In this document: positions 1 through 9,283 of the stretch, in pieces | Numbering within the stretch: position 1 is the stretch's first letter | How the letters are laid out: each line of letters begins with the position of its first letter | Assembly: GCA_002917775.1 (NCBI GenBank) | Contig: KZ627151.1 | Span: forward strand, 164,038-186,166 | Direction of reading: 5' to 3' | From: Glaciozyma antarctica PI12 | Lineage: Eukaryota > Basidiomycota > Microbotryomycetes > Kriegeriales > Camptobasidiaceae | Length of the DNA: 22,129 bases | Notes under the pieces: model-generated | The model's input: only the letters and a program-made list of their open reading frames with translations | Told to the model about the DNA's origin: nothing | The model's database searches: none | Translations under genes and position numbers: made by a program

Positions 1-461
1 TCNCGCGCGCGCGGGGGAGTGGTCGCCATATCCCCAGCTGGGAACGATGTGGACTCCTGACATCGCTCAAGACCGCCTCCTTACCGAACTTTGCTCGTCG
101 TTGGACGAGGTACTCGCGTTCGGGGCAGAACGAGCGGCGGCGGGACGGGGATTTGGCGGGGTTGAAGACGTTGCTGCATCAGACCAGGGGGCTCAGGTCG
201 CTTCAGGAGGTTTGGAGGGATTGAGAAGGAGGGGATTGGGAGGGAGGGCAAGGCAACGTGTAGGATGGCGAGCTGGAGCAAGGCGCGTTCGAGCGGGGGT
301 CGCAAAGGGAGACGACTGTGCTGTCTGCGTACTTGAGGCAGTTGAACGGAGAGCGCTTCCGCTCGTCGGCACAGCAAGCGAACGTTTTCCTTGCTTTGAG
401 CCGAACGGCGCGATCGCCAACACCCCCTCCTAATCGCCAATCGACACCGGATCGTAATCAT
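1..461 (-). CDS. 5' part of an unrecognised minus-strand gene, truncated by the window edge
   Basis: Two introns are well signalled on the minus strand. One covers 332 to 174 (donor GTACGC, acceptor GATGCAG) and one covers 84 to 38 (donor GTAAGG, acceptor CCCAG). They leave exons up to 333, 173-85 and 37-1. The frame is ambiguous because all three frames stay open across these junctions. An ATG at 461 opens a frame starting MITIRCRLAIRRGCWRSRR, which is rich in arginine, lacks acidic residues near the start and resembles a mitochondrial presequence. A second frame without a visible ATG has the better C/G third-position content in the 173-85 exon and reads NVFNPAKSPSRRRSF there. I do not recognise a family in either frame. 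The gene lies downstream of, and in the same direction as, the arrestin gene. Confidence 0.33.
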
Positions 462-709
462 GCGACAAGTAGCTCGTTCGCGGATGAGCAGCGCGACGCT
501 CTAGGAGGAAGTCCGTGGGAGGGATCTCTAGAGCTCGAGAAAAGGAGGAATTTGTTGGTTCGCTGTGCACTGTTTCGCTTCCAAGATTCCTGAGCTCGCT
601 GTTTGCTCTTCTCGTCGTCGAAGAGATTGAGAAAGATGGTAAACGATTTACAGGTCCGTAATAAGAGTCCATGCGTAAAAAAAGAACAACGATATCTCCC
701 TCCCTCCTC
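462..709. other. Gap between the arrestin 3' end and the left-edge gene
   Basis: These 248 bases should hold the 3' UTR of the arrestin gene and the promoter and leader of the minus-strand gene at the left edge. An open minus-strand stretch with an ATG at 672 exists here, but it does not join in frame to the following exons by any convincing splice pair, so I do not call it. I see no other feature. Confidence 0.4.
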
Positions 710-3700
710 CTAAGACGATGCGACGCTCTGCGAGTACCTCGCGATAAGCTTCGCTACTCCTTCCACCTTATCTCCTCCCACCCTCGCTCCCACCTCAGGG
801 TTCTTTGTCATATTCCCCGCCGAAACCGCTCGGGGGCCCTGCGAGAGAACGGGCAGCTTCCCCATCGTCGTGTTGACGAACGGTTTGGCAAGAGAAGGCT
901 CGCTCCAGCGCTTCGTGACGGGGAAGGAGGGTCGAGCAGCAGCGGATTTGGGCTTGGGAGATGCTGGGGTGGTGGGTGATGAAGGTTCGGCCAGGAGGGT
1001 TTGGATGGAGCGAAGGTCGAGGCGGCCGACGGCGGGGATGGTGGGCTTGGAAGGGGGAGGGGTTGAAAGGTCGTTGGGGTCGATCTTGAGCGCTTTGGGT
1101 ACGAGAGTGAGGGGCGGTGGAGACTTGACGCGCTACGTGGAATCATGATATCAGCGACGACCTCGAAACGAAGACTGCCGAACGCACCCCTTGGCCGATC
1201 GCCGATAATCTCCGCCCACTTGTTCGCGACAGAGAGGACGACGCCACCCCTTCCACCCCTCGCAGATCGCACGTCGTACCTCGCTCCCTCCAGCGCCGGC
1301 GACGTTAACCCCTCCTTCTCGAGTCCCCTCAACAGCGTCGCGTCGCTTGCCGGCTTCCTCCCCTCCATCGCCTTCGCCTCAGCCTCGAGGAGCTCCACGA
1401 CCGTCGGCTCCTTCTTCTCCGCTCGAGTCGAAGCCTTCGGCATCGCGTTCGCCAACGACGAGAGCTTCTCGACCGCAGCCGACGGCGGAGGCGACGGCGC
1501 AGGCCGAACAAAGTCGAACGTCGCTCGCCTGGCCGCCTTCGAGCTCGGCGCCGACGGAAGAACCTTCGCTTCGTCTCCGCCGTCCTTGAGCCAGTTCGAG
1601 ACGCGCGAGACGGCGTCCTTCTTGAGGCCGTTGAACTCGACGACATCGACGACCTTGCGTCCCGCGACGTAGCTCTCGCCCAGCTTTGCCGGTGGGATGC
1701 TCCTGGTGCTCGACGAGGTGCTAATCAGATTCGACGTCGGCGTGCCGGAGACGCTCGTCGTAAGCTCCTCCTTCGCGACTGGCTTCGACGCGGGCGCGTT
1801 GTTGGTCCTCGTCGCCGGCTCCTCCTTCGCAACTGGCTTCGCGACCGCCACCTCCCCAACCTCCTGCTTCTCCGGCGACCTCTCCACAGCCCTCCTCACC
1901 ACCACCATCGCGCCACTCACGCGCACCATCTCAAGACTCTTCGCGCGCGAGATACTGCGAGCTCGTAGGGCGCCGGTGTGGTGCGAGGGCGGGGAGAGGG
2001 GTCGCTCGGTGTCGATGGGAGGGGAGAGAGGTTTGCTGGAGGTGAGGGAGATGGGAGGACTGGATAGCGTGGGAGTTAGAGGCGAGAGCGCGCGAGGAGG
2101 GATCTCGGGCGTCGAAGGTCTGCTGAGCCGTTGTTCGAGCGCCTGAAGTCCTCCCTCGTCCCTCGGAGGAAGGAGAGCCCGCTTCGTCGTCGTCGCCGCT
2201 CGTTCGTCCTTCGCAGGCATCTCGCCCTTCTCCTCCTTCGCAGTCGGAACCGCCGCGAAGATATCTTGCGCGCGAGGGACTTTCGAGACCCCCTTGGTCC
2301 TTTCGCTCGGCACCGGCGGCGGCGGAAGCGTCTTCCTCCTCTCCTCCTCGTCGACCCACTTCTCCAGCGCCTCCACCCCTCCCTTCTCCAGCACGACTCC
2401 CCTCACGCTTCTCACACTCCCATTTGCCGCCAGCGCCTCCGCGACGCCGGGAGCGAGCGACTTGGTAGTCCCCGCTTGCGACTCGCCGTCCTCGCCAATC
2501 GTCTCGAGCAAGCCGGCGGGGTCGTCGAAGGGCGATCCGGGGTCGGTCGCAGGAGCGGGAGATGCGAATCGGGATGAAGGAGAAGGAGGTGGCGGGGTGC
2601 GGGTCGGGCGATTCAGCGACCCGGCGGAGGAGGAGCGAGGTGGCTCGATGGGGGTGGTAGGAGGGCTAGACGTCGTGCCGCGCCTTCCGAGAGTAGCGCG
2701 CGTAGCGGCGGAGTACGGGTCTTGAGGAGCGGTGTTGGCGTGGAATTGGGCGTGCTCCGAAGAGCGGAGGAACGCGCTTGGAGAGGGTGGGTCGGTGGGG
2801 AGAGGGGAAGAGGGGAGAGGGCTGTAGCTGTGTGGGGTCTGCGGGGAGGAGGCTTCAGGCTGGTAGCACGCTGGAGAGGGCGAGAGAGGCTGAGGAGAGG
2901 TGTTGAGGGGGTGGAGCGGGGTGGCAGGGTGGAAGGACTGGGCCGAGGAGGGACGGTACGGCGTTGGCGGGGACGTAGGGATCGGGGAGAAGATGTGAGG
3001 CTGAGGCATCGCCATTCCTACGAGGAAGCGTGACTGCGTCAAGTCGGGCGCGTGGGGGTCGAAAGCGACGTAGTAGGGCGTCGCGGGCTGGCTGTAGTCC
3101 ATCGGAGGAGGCGGAGGAGGTGCGAAGATCGGCGTCGTGCCGTAGTGAAAAGGACTTCCTTGAGGTTCGTACTGCTGATTTAGTGCAGGCATCGAGGGCG
3201 AGGTTGGGAAGGAAGGGGAGTAGGCGCCGTTGCGATCGAGGAATGCTGGGTCGGAGGCTCCAAATTCGTTCCACTGCTCCTGTTGCTGCGGCTGGAAAGG
3301 GTAGGTGTACGCTTGCGGAGCCAAGTTTGACATTGAGGCGTGTCGAGATCGAGGGAAGGGAGGAGCTGCCGACGGGAGCGAAGGAGAGGCGCGGACGAGG
3401 TGTTGCTGGCGAGTGGCGTGCGCGACATGCGCTGCGGGTGGGAGAGAAAGAGGGTGCGCGACCCAGATCGGTAGCTCAACAGCGAGGTCCTTCCTGCGGA
3501 TCCAGAAGTTGCCATCAGGGAAGGTCGTCTTGCACGGTGACGCCACTCACGCCAAGAACCCGCACTCGACCTCGACCCTCAGCAGGACATCCAGTTCGAA
3601 CAGCGTTCCCTTGCGCACCGTCCAGCACTCGTCCGTCTCGGGTAGCTCGAGGTGAATGCTGACCTCGCGCGTCTCGCCCGCCGCAAACTCGAAGCCGACG

Positions 3701-4874
3701 CCTCGAAACTGGTCGCTCGCAATCGTCGAGGTAATGATAGGAGCGACGCCAGACTTGGGTGCGATGATCCTGAGTCGACGGCAGAGAGAGAGCTTGAGCC
3801 CGGAGACCTGCATTCCTCATCAGCGTCCCTTCGCACGCACGAACTCGGCAGCTCACATTCTTCTTACTCCCATTCCGCACGCGCACCATGACCTCGATCT
3901 TCCCATTCCCTTTCAGCCCCTCCTTCCTCTCTCCCCTCCAGAAAAGCCTTCCCTTCCTCCCACTCTCCATCCCCACCCTCGCCTCAACCTCCAACCTTCC
4001 GTCCCCTCCCATCCTCAACTTCTCCCCCGCCTTCCTTTCCGTCCCCTCTCCCCACCTCCCCTCTCTCCAATCCTCCCATCTCTCCACTACCCCAACCTCC
4101 TTCTTCTCACTCTTATGCTCGACCACTCCCGCGCTCAAACTCGTCGCGAAGCCTCGGAGGACATAGAGGCTCGCGGCGTTGCTGCCGAGAGTGGAGGAGG
4201 AGGCGCAGGAGGGCGGGAGGGGGAAGGAGAAGGGGAAACGGGTGCGGCCTTTGAGAGCGGGGTAGTAGGAGCCTGAGATGGGGGAGGAGTTGGGGACGGA
4301 GGCGTTGGAGGGAGGGAGGGAACCGCCTTGGAAGTGTAGGGTTTTGGTGAAGAGTCGTCGCGTGGTCGTGTGGTCTAATGAGCGTAGTTCTGTCGTCGTG
4401 GTCAGCTCTGCTGTCCTGGTGAGGGAGGACTTGGGACCGGGAGTTGTTGACTCCTGTCGGGGGTTCCGCTGAGGAATGCTCCTCGCCAGTGACAGCAGCT
4501 CCTCCTCGGGGCGTCAAGCGGCGCACAGAGGAAACAACTAGACTGTACGCCCAACTACTACCACCTCTGCCCCCATGAAGCGCGCCCAGCACCTCCCGCG
4601 CACTCTCCCCTCCGAACAGTCCCCTCTCATCACCCAACCTCACGAACGACTCACCTTCAACCGCCTCAAACTCGATCCCAATATCCCCCAGCGCCAACTT
4701 GTCCGTCCCAACGCCAACCTCCAACAAGCCCGTCACGCGCTCCCCGGCCAGAAAGAGGGGCTTGGACGGGAGGACCTTGAGAGTGAGTTTCGAGGACGGG
4801 ACGGCGGAGGGTGAGATGGGGAGGTCGTTGGTCGTGCGTGGTAGAGGCTTCTGGAGAGCTCGGCCTGGCGGCAT
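710..4874 (-). CDS. Alpha-arrestin (ART-like trafficking adaptor) with a long Ser/Pro-rich tail
   Basis: Exons: 4874 to about 4562 (or 4565), 4389-3857, 3807-3551, 3493-1188 and 1092-710, about 1262 residues, frame-continuous. The start is the ATG at 4874 (MPPGRALQKPLP). Residues from about 25 form an arrestin N-domain (SSKLTLKVLPSKPLFLAGER, then ALGDIGIEFEAVEG). Exon 2 continues with TKTLHFQGGSLPPSN and ALKGRTRFPFSF. The C-domain follows in exons 2-4 (KIEVMVRVRNGSKKN, SGLKLSLCRRL) and ends VELPIWVAHPLSL. Family knowledge: such proteins link plasma-membrane cargo to Rsp5-type ubiquitin ligases for endocytosis. The remaining two thirds is low-complexity Pro/Ser/Thr sequence with short conserved-looking islands. 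I see no canonical PPxY; PPPMDY is the nearest. A RIM8/PalF-type role is possible. The intron 1 donor and the last acceptor (AAAG at 1093) are the least certain points. Confidence 0.8.
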
Positions 4875-5299
4875 GGCGCGGTTGTGCAGGTGGCGGCGGG
4901 ATGAAGAGAAGAACCCGAATCGACGAAGCTCCTGTTCATGCGCCCGTACAACTTGACTCTCGACCGTTCCTGTCCGGCTCAGCTTCTTCAACGTCGCTCG
5001 AGGTCTCTCAACTCCGCTGAGTTGATTGGCAGGCCAACACCGACACCCCTCAAGCAGTCGGAACCCACGTTGAGGCAAACAACAGCTGCCACATCCCTCC
5101 TCCGACTCCCTTCGCTCCTCCCTGCTCCCGCCTTCCCAGCGCACTCCTCGATCTTCCTGTGAGTATTTCAAGCCTGCTCATCAGCGTGGAATGAAGAGAA
5201 GCACACGTTTAGTGGGAGGGAGAGCTCTGCTGAGCCCCGCTTACCCCTCTCCTCACAGCCGAACGACCACCGCACCCTCCCCCTCTCCGTCTCCTACAC
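4875..5299. promoter_or_regulatory. Divergent promoter region, arrestin and F-box gene 1
   Basis: The arrestin gene reads left from 4874 and F-box gene 1 reads right from 5300, so this 425-base interval must serve both. From about 5029 rightward it is homologous to the upstream region of the second F-box copy. That homology includes a leader intron at 5159-5258. I do not recognise a TATA box or a named operator. Confidence 0.55.
5159..5258 (+). other. 5'-leader intron of F-box gene 1
   Basis: GTGAGT donor at 5159 and CTCACAG acceptor ending at 5258, with GCTGAG/CTTAC-like branch candidates. The intron ends 41 bases before the ATG. The second F-box copy has an intron at the same place, which supports it. 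Confidence 0.7.
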
Positions 5300-6353
5300 A
5301 TGGCGACCATCAACTCCCTTCCCCCCGAGATCCTAGGCCGCATCATCTCTTTCTCCGACGCCGAGAACTCTCTGGACGAACGGACTCGGGAGGCTCACTG
5401 CTGCTCAATGTCGCTTGTCGCCAAGTCATGGACGTGGTGGGCTCAGAGCAAGCTATGGGAGACTGTGGAGCTCACCAGTGGCAGTAAAGCGATAGCGCTT
5501 TGTGTGAGTGGGGCGAGGGGTCAGTTCGTCACGCGTCGGTTGAGCCTTCTCCGCCGGGAGAGCTTCTCGGAGGGAGCAAAGAAGCAAGCGATTGAGGCGT
5601 GCAAAGGAGTGGAGGCTTTGTTGCTCTGGGAGGGGAGTATTTCAGCTTCAATCCTTGCGCTCCCGACATTGGCGAGTGAGTCCCCTTCGGTGGTGCTAGG
5701 TGCATGAACCGTTTTGATAACCGCGTCCAGGTCTTCGAAAGCTTATGATTGGAGAGCTTGAGATCACCGGACCCTTCCCGACCTCTTTCCCCTTCGCCCT
5801 CAGCTCGCTTTCCATCGGCGAGGACGACCGGACCGTCCCCCTTCTCTTCGACGCCCTCATCAAATCTTCGCACGATACTTTGACATCTCTCAGCCTTGGG
5901 TGGACGAACAAAGCGACCGAAAGCGGCACAGTCATTCGACACCTCACCTCCTGCCTCGAGCACCCCAAGCCGATCGCACCTCGCCTCGTCCACCTCGCCC
6001 TCACCTGCGATACTCTCGCCCAAATCGTGCCCATAACCTCCTTCCTCGACCTGTCCACTCAGCTTCAATCCCTCACATTCATCCTTTCGTACCACCGCTC
6101 CTGGGTTGTCATCATCGTGATTCTTCTCGTTCTCCCACCATCGCTCCGTACTTTACGGCTCGTCAGGTTCCCATTCGATGCCCAGACCACCGACGTTATT
6201 CGATATATTCTGGGGACGCAACCGCAGCTCCGGCATATTGTGCTGGGGGGCTGCGGACGGGGCGAGGCGGAGGAGGACTACCTGCGAGCGGAGGAGCGAT
6301 TGCGAAAGGACTGCGAGGAACGTGGAGTGGAGCTCCGCTTCGAGTCGTATTAG
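5300..6353 (+). CDS. F-box / leucine-rich-repeat-like protein 1
   Basis: Exons 5300-5675 and 5731-6353 (55-nt intron, GTGAGT...CCAG) encode 332 residues. The N-terminus INSLPPEILGRIISFSD is a typical F-box start (residues about 4-45, including KSWTWWAQSKLWE), the part that binds Skp1 in SCF ubiquitin ligases. The rest has repeated short L-x-x-L-x-L segments such as LTSLSLGWTN, PRLVHLALTCDTL, LQSLTFILS and LRTLRLVRFPF. These fit the degenerate LRR-like region usual in basidiomycete F-box proteins, which select substrates; the substrate is unknown. The stop is TAG at 6351. The gene has a closely related inverted paralogue at the right end of the window, and the comparison confirms start, intron position and exon 1 length (376 bases in both). 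Confidence 0.9.
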
Positions 6354-6753
6354 GTGTCGCTACAAGTGCGCTCATTTTATCCTGCTCTCGCGGAGGCGTA
6401 CGCCGACTGACCTCCATTTCCAGATCGCGCGCGACTGGTCTCGAGGACGGGCGGAGATGTAGCTTGAGGTTAGGTCGAGGGAGGCTTTCGTCTGGCGGTA
6501 GGGTAGCTCCGCGAGAGGGCTCGCCCAAATAGCGAGAACCTTTCGTATTTCAGCGTGTCGAGAGAGGAGAGCTCCGACTCGAGGACAGCCGAACCACCTC
6601 GACCCGTCGCGTCTTGGGCCCTTGCCCTCCTCCACTCTCTTCCTCCCGTCCCTCTCCTTACCAACTAGCTCGCCCATCTACACTCCCCACGCTCCTACGA
6701 CCAGCCAGCACCCGCTGCCGCCGCCGCTCGCCACCCCCTCCCCGCTCGCCTCC
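6354..6753. other. Gap between F-box gene 1 and the RS-rich gene
   Basis: The left part, to about 6580, is the duplicated F-box 3' flank. The right part, about 6590-6753, is strongly pyrimidine-rich (runs of CTCC and CCCTCC) just upstream of the next ATG, and is probably the promoter and leader of the RS-rich gene. I see no other gene here. Confidence 0.5.
6366..6423 (+). other. Probable 3'-UTR intron of F-box gene 1
   Basis: GTGCGC donor 12 bases after the stop codon and TTTCCAG acceptor ending at 6423, preceded by a GACTGACC branch-like site. The paralogous segment has a matching donor and acceptor (20739 to 20687) at the same place. I infer a conserved untranslated intron, close enough to the stop to escape nonsense-mediated decay under the usual 50-base rule. 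Confidence 0.55.
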
Positions 6754-8353
6754 ATGGCTCCCTCCTCCACCAGCAAACCTCCCAAGTCCAGCGCGCCAAA
6801 CCACTCCTCCCTCTCCTCCATCGTCTCCCACCTCGTCCGCTCCTCCCTCGGCGCCACAGCACCCTCCGCCGACGACGTAGGGGACGATAAGCTGGATCGG
6901 CATGTCGCGGAGTTGTTGTTGAAGGAGGCGAAGGAGAAGGAGAAGGCTTGGGGGACTAAGGGAACGCGAGCTTATACGGAGGACGAAGAGTACGTTGTTC
7001 TTCTTGCTGAGCTCTGGGGGGCGTGGAGTGGGAGCTGGCAGGGCAGGGAGGTGATTCGTGCACCTGCCGCTCTCTGGCAGCTCCCCAACTCTCAAGCTTT
7101 GTATTGCACAGCTAACGCTTTCCCTGCAGAGAAGTCCCCCTCCGCCGCCCCAACAAGCGCTTCTTAACCGCCATGATCCGCAACGTCGACGACCACAACA
7201 ACGCTCTCCGCCGCGCCGAAGCCGACGCTGCGCAGAAGCGGGAGCGAGAGGAGAAAGATGCTGCTGAGGAGTGGAGAAGGAGTCAGCGGAGGGAGCGCGA
7301 GAGGGAGGAGGGAAGATTGGGGAGGGAGGAGGAGGGGAGCACGCGCGAGAGGAGGGAGGGCGAGAGCTCACGGAGACGGGATGAGGGGAGCTCGAGGCGG
7401 AGAGACGAGGATGGGGAGGAGGACCGTAGCTCGAGACGAAGGGACGAGGAGGACGGCTCTCGCAAACGCTCTCGCCGCCACTCCCGCTCCGAAGACGACG
7501 AACACGAGCCGAGTACCTCTCGCCGCTCCCATCGCTCCAGGCACGACGAGGATCGGCATCGCTCGAGCCGAACGGACGGAGACGACGAGTCGCGCAAGCG
7601 GAGACGTGATCGGGGGGAGGAGGACGAAGGGGAGGATGGAGAGCGGAGGAGCAAGCGCCGGTCGTCGAGGCGGCGAGAGGAGGGCACTTCGTCGAGGAGG
7701 GACGAGGAACGCTCGCCGAGACGGTCATCTTCGAGGAGAGAACGGGAGAAGGAGGATTCGGCTCGTCGATCGGATTCGGAGGAGCAGCGCGAGGAGCGAG
7801 AGACGGGCTCGAAGGCTGCGACGCTCGACGAGGGGAAGGGCAAAGGACGCGCTCTCTCAGAGCTCCCCGATTCTCCTGCGAAACACTCCCATTCCCGTCC
7901 TCACAAACCGTGCGTCCCTCTATTCCCCCCTTCTTCCCGTACTAAGTCACCCCCCGCAGCCTCCACGTCCCCCTCCCTTCCTCCGTCCCTCCACCCCCTC
8001 CTCCCGGCCCGCCTCCCTCCAAAATGGACAAATACTTCGCACCGACCTACGACCCTCTCTTCGACGTCTCCGTCCCCGACCTCACCGACTCGTCGGGCTT
8101 GATCGGCGCCGGAGCGTTCGAGGGATGGGACCGAATGCTGGGAGTGTTAAAGGAGAGGAAGGAGGAGAGGAAGGAGAGGGAGAGAAGGGAGAAGGAGGAG
8201 AGGCATGAGGAGCGGGAGAGGGTTAGGAGGGAGAGGAAGAGGAGGAAGGAGGGGGGGAGTCCGGAGGTGCTGAGGGGACTTATAGAGGTTGAGGGGTATG
8301 CGAAGAGGGGGGGAGTGAGGGAGTGGGATCAGGGAAAGGTCGATTTGAGCTGA
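6754..8353 (+). CDS. Arg/Ser/Glu-rich conserved protein, probably nuclear, function unknown
   Basis: Exons 6754-6989, 7130-7909 and 7960-8353 encode 469 residues in a continuous frame. The ATG at 6754 is the first in the coding frame. The layout is an N-terminal module (about residues 45-110) with KLDRHVAELLLKEAKEKEK and RRPNKRFLTAMIRNVDDHNN; a long middle (about 115-320) of RS, RR and DE dipeptides such as RRRDEGSSRRRDEDG, low-complexity and probably disordered; then a C-terminal module, PPPSKMDKYFAPTYDP, GLIGAGAFEGWDRML, followed by a charged KERKEERKERE coil. RS/RD-rich regions are common in pre-mRNA processing factors, so a nuclear RNA role is a reasonable inference. The two flanking modules look like a conserved family that I cannot name with confidence. 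The last bases may overlap the 3' end of the convergent gene. Confidence 0.8.
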
Positions 8354-9239
8354 ATGCGACGCTGGTGGATTTCGCTGGCTCTGCTGCGGATCTACTGCCC
8401 AGAAATCCTGCTCCCGAGTATGCCGACGAGGCAACCTAGGTCTTTCCGCCCCCCTCCCTCCTGTCGCCACCCGCGGCATAGTCGACAATTCTCTCCGCGC
8501 CTTCTCCCTTCCCAAACTACCGTATACCTCCTGCGCCTCTCGCTCCACGCCAATCTTCGCAGGTTCCAACTTGGGGGAATTGCTCCCGTGCGAAGAAGTC
8601 GAGGGAAGGAGAGGGTGGGGAGGACGGCCGAAGAGGCTGTGCGATGGAGGGGAGGAAGTTGGTGATAGGGAAGGGCAGGAACGAGGTTCTTGATGGTGGG
8701 GTAGGAGGGAGCGTTCCGCCGGTGTGAGGTCGAGGTAGAGGACGACCTGTTCCTCGCGCACGGGGACCTTGGAAGGATGTCGGGAAGATGTGGGTGTGGG
8801 TGGGGTGTGCTGGAACTCGCTTGGAAGACTCGAGAGGAAGAGGAGGTCGGAGAGGGAGTGGCGCACTGCGATGATGCTCGTTAGCGCGAGGGGTTCGGGG
8901 AGGGAGTGGGGACATACTGTTTGCTCGTTTGTTGGGATTGGGAGCAGAGGAAGAGTAGGATGAAGGAGATGGGGAACAGGACCGAAAAGAAGGCGCAAGG
9001 AGAGGTGGGAGCGGGAGAAGAAAGGGAGACTCGATCATGTTTTGGAGACGATGGGAGAGCCTTTTGTTCGGGAACGTAGATCTGAAGAGACCCACAAGAG
9101 CATAGAACAGAGGGAAGAATAAACGAGGATGAGGAACGGTACGCGCTGGAGGAGAGCAGAACCGCTGGAGAGTCGGGCACGAAGGACGACTTCGCACGCG
9201 CTCGAGTTTTCGGCAACCTCGCTGCTCTCCGGAATACAT
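8329..9239 (-). CDS. Unrecognised minus-strand gene; exon structure uncertain
   Basis: The reliable part is an exon of about 0.5 kb read from about 8879 down to 8396, with coding-like third positions (RHSLSDLLFLSSLPSEFQ, VREEQVVLYLDLTPAERSLL, REKARRELSTMPRV, TREQDFWA). It follows an intron with a GTATGT donor, a GCTAAC branch and an ATCGCAG acceptor. A short final intron (8395-8350) would end the protein at a TGA at 8329. The 5' exon is uncertain: an ATG at 9239 opens a frame that joins correctly (MYSGEQRGC... to ...PNPNKRAN), but another frame of the same stretch would encode a hydrophobic helix. I recognise no family. The gene is convergent with the RS-rich gene, and its 3' end overlaps that gene by about 25 bases in this model. 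Confidence 0.45.
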
Positions 9240-9283
9240 CCCAAGCGTCGTATAGTATTTCACAAAGCGCACTGCATTACCGC

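Larger units (their letters stand above)
5029..6580 (+). repeat. F-box segmental duplication, copy 1 (inverted partner at 20529-22066)
   Basis: The segment carries leader exon, leader intron, coding exon 1, intron, coding exon 2, post-stop intron and 3' flank. Each part has a counterpart in the same order on the minus strand of 20529-22066. Flank matches include GCAGGCC(A/G)ACACCGAC at the left end and AGAGAGGAGAGC near the right end. The coding parts are clearly alignable at nucleotide level but diverged, so this is an old paralogous duplication rather than a recent copy. Confidence 0.85.

Noticed and set aside
47-433. Plus-strand 128-codon open frame at the left edge
   Set aside because: The minus strand has two good introns here and the plus frame shows only Arg/Gly-rich composition. 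I consider the minus-strand gene more likely, with low certainty.
808-3546. A single 912-codon minus-strand open frame as a complete gene
   Set aside because: Its start has no ATG, its first codons lie inside an intron (3494-3550), and its last part is the wrong frame after another intron. It is the long exon of the arrestin gene.
7258-8208. Long Arg/Gly-rich plus-strand frame and the antisense Ser/Arg frames within the RS-rich gene
   Set aside because: These are shadows of the purine-rich GAG/AGG tracts of the real coding frame; none has splice logic or a family pattern.
8881-9216. Hydrophobic minus-strand frame (FFSVLFPISFILLFLC) as a membrane protein
   Set aside because: The well-signalled GTATGT...GCTAAC...CGCAG intron joins a different frame to the next exon. 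Only an acceptor placed too close to the branch site would rescue this one. It remains a minor alternative.
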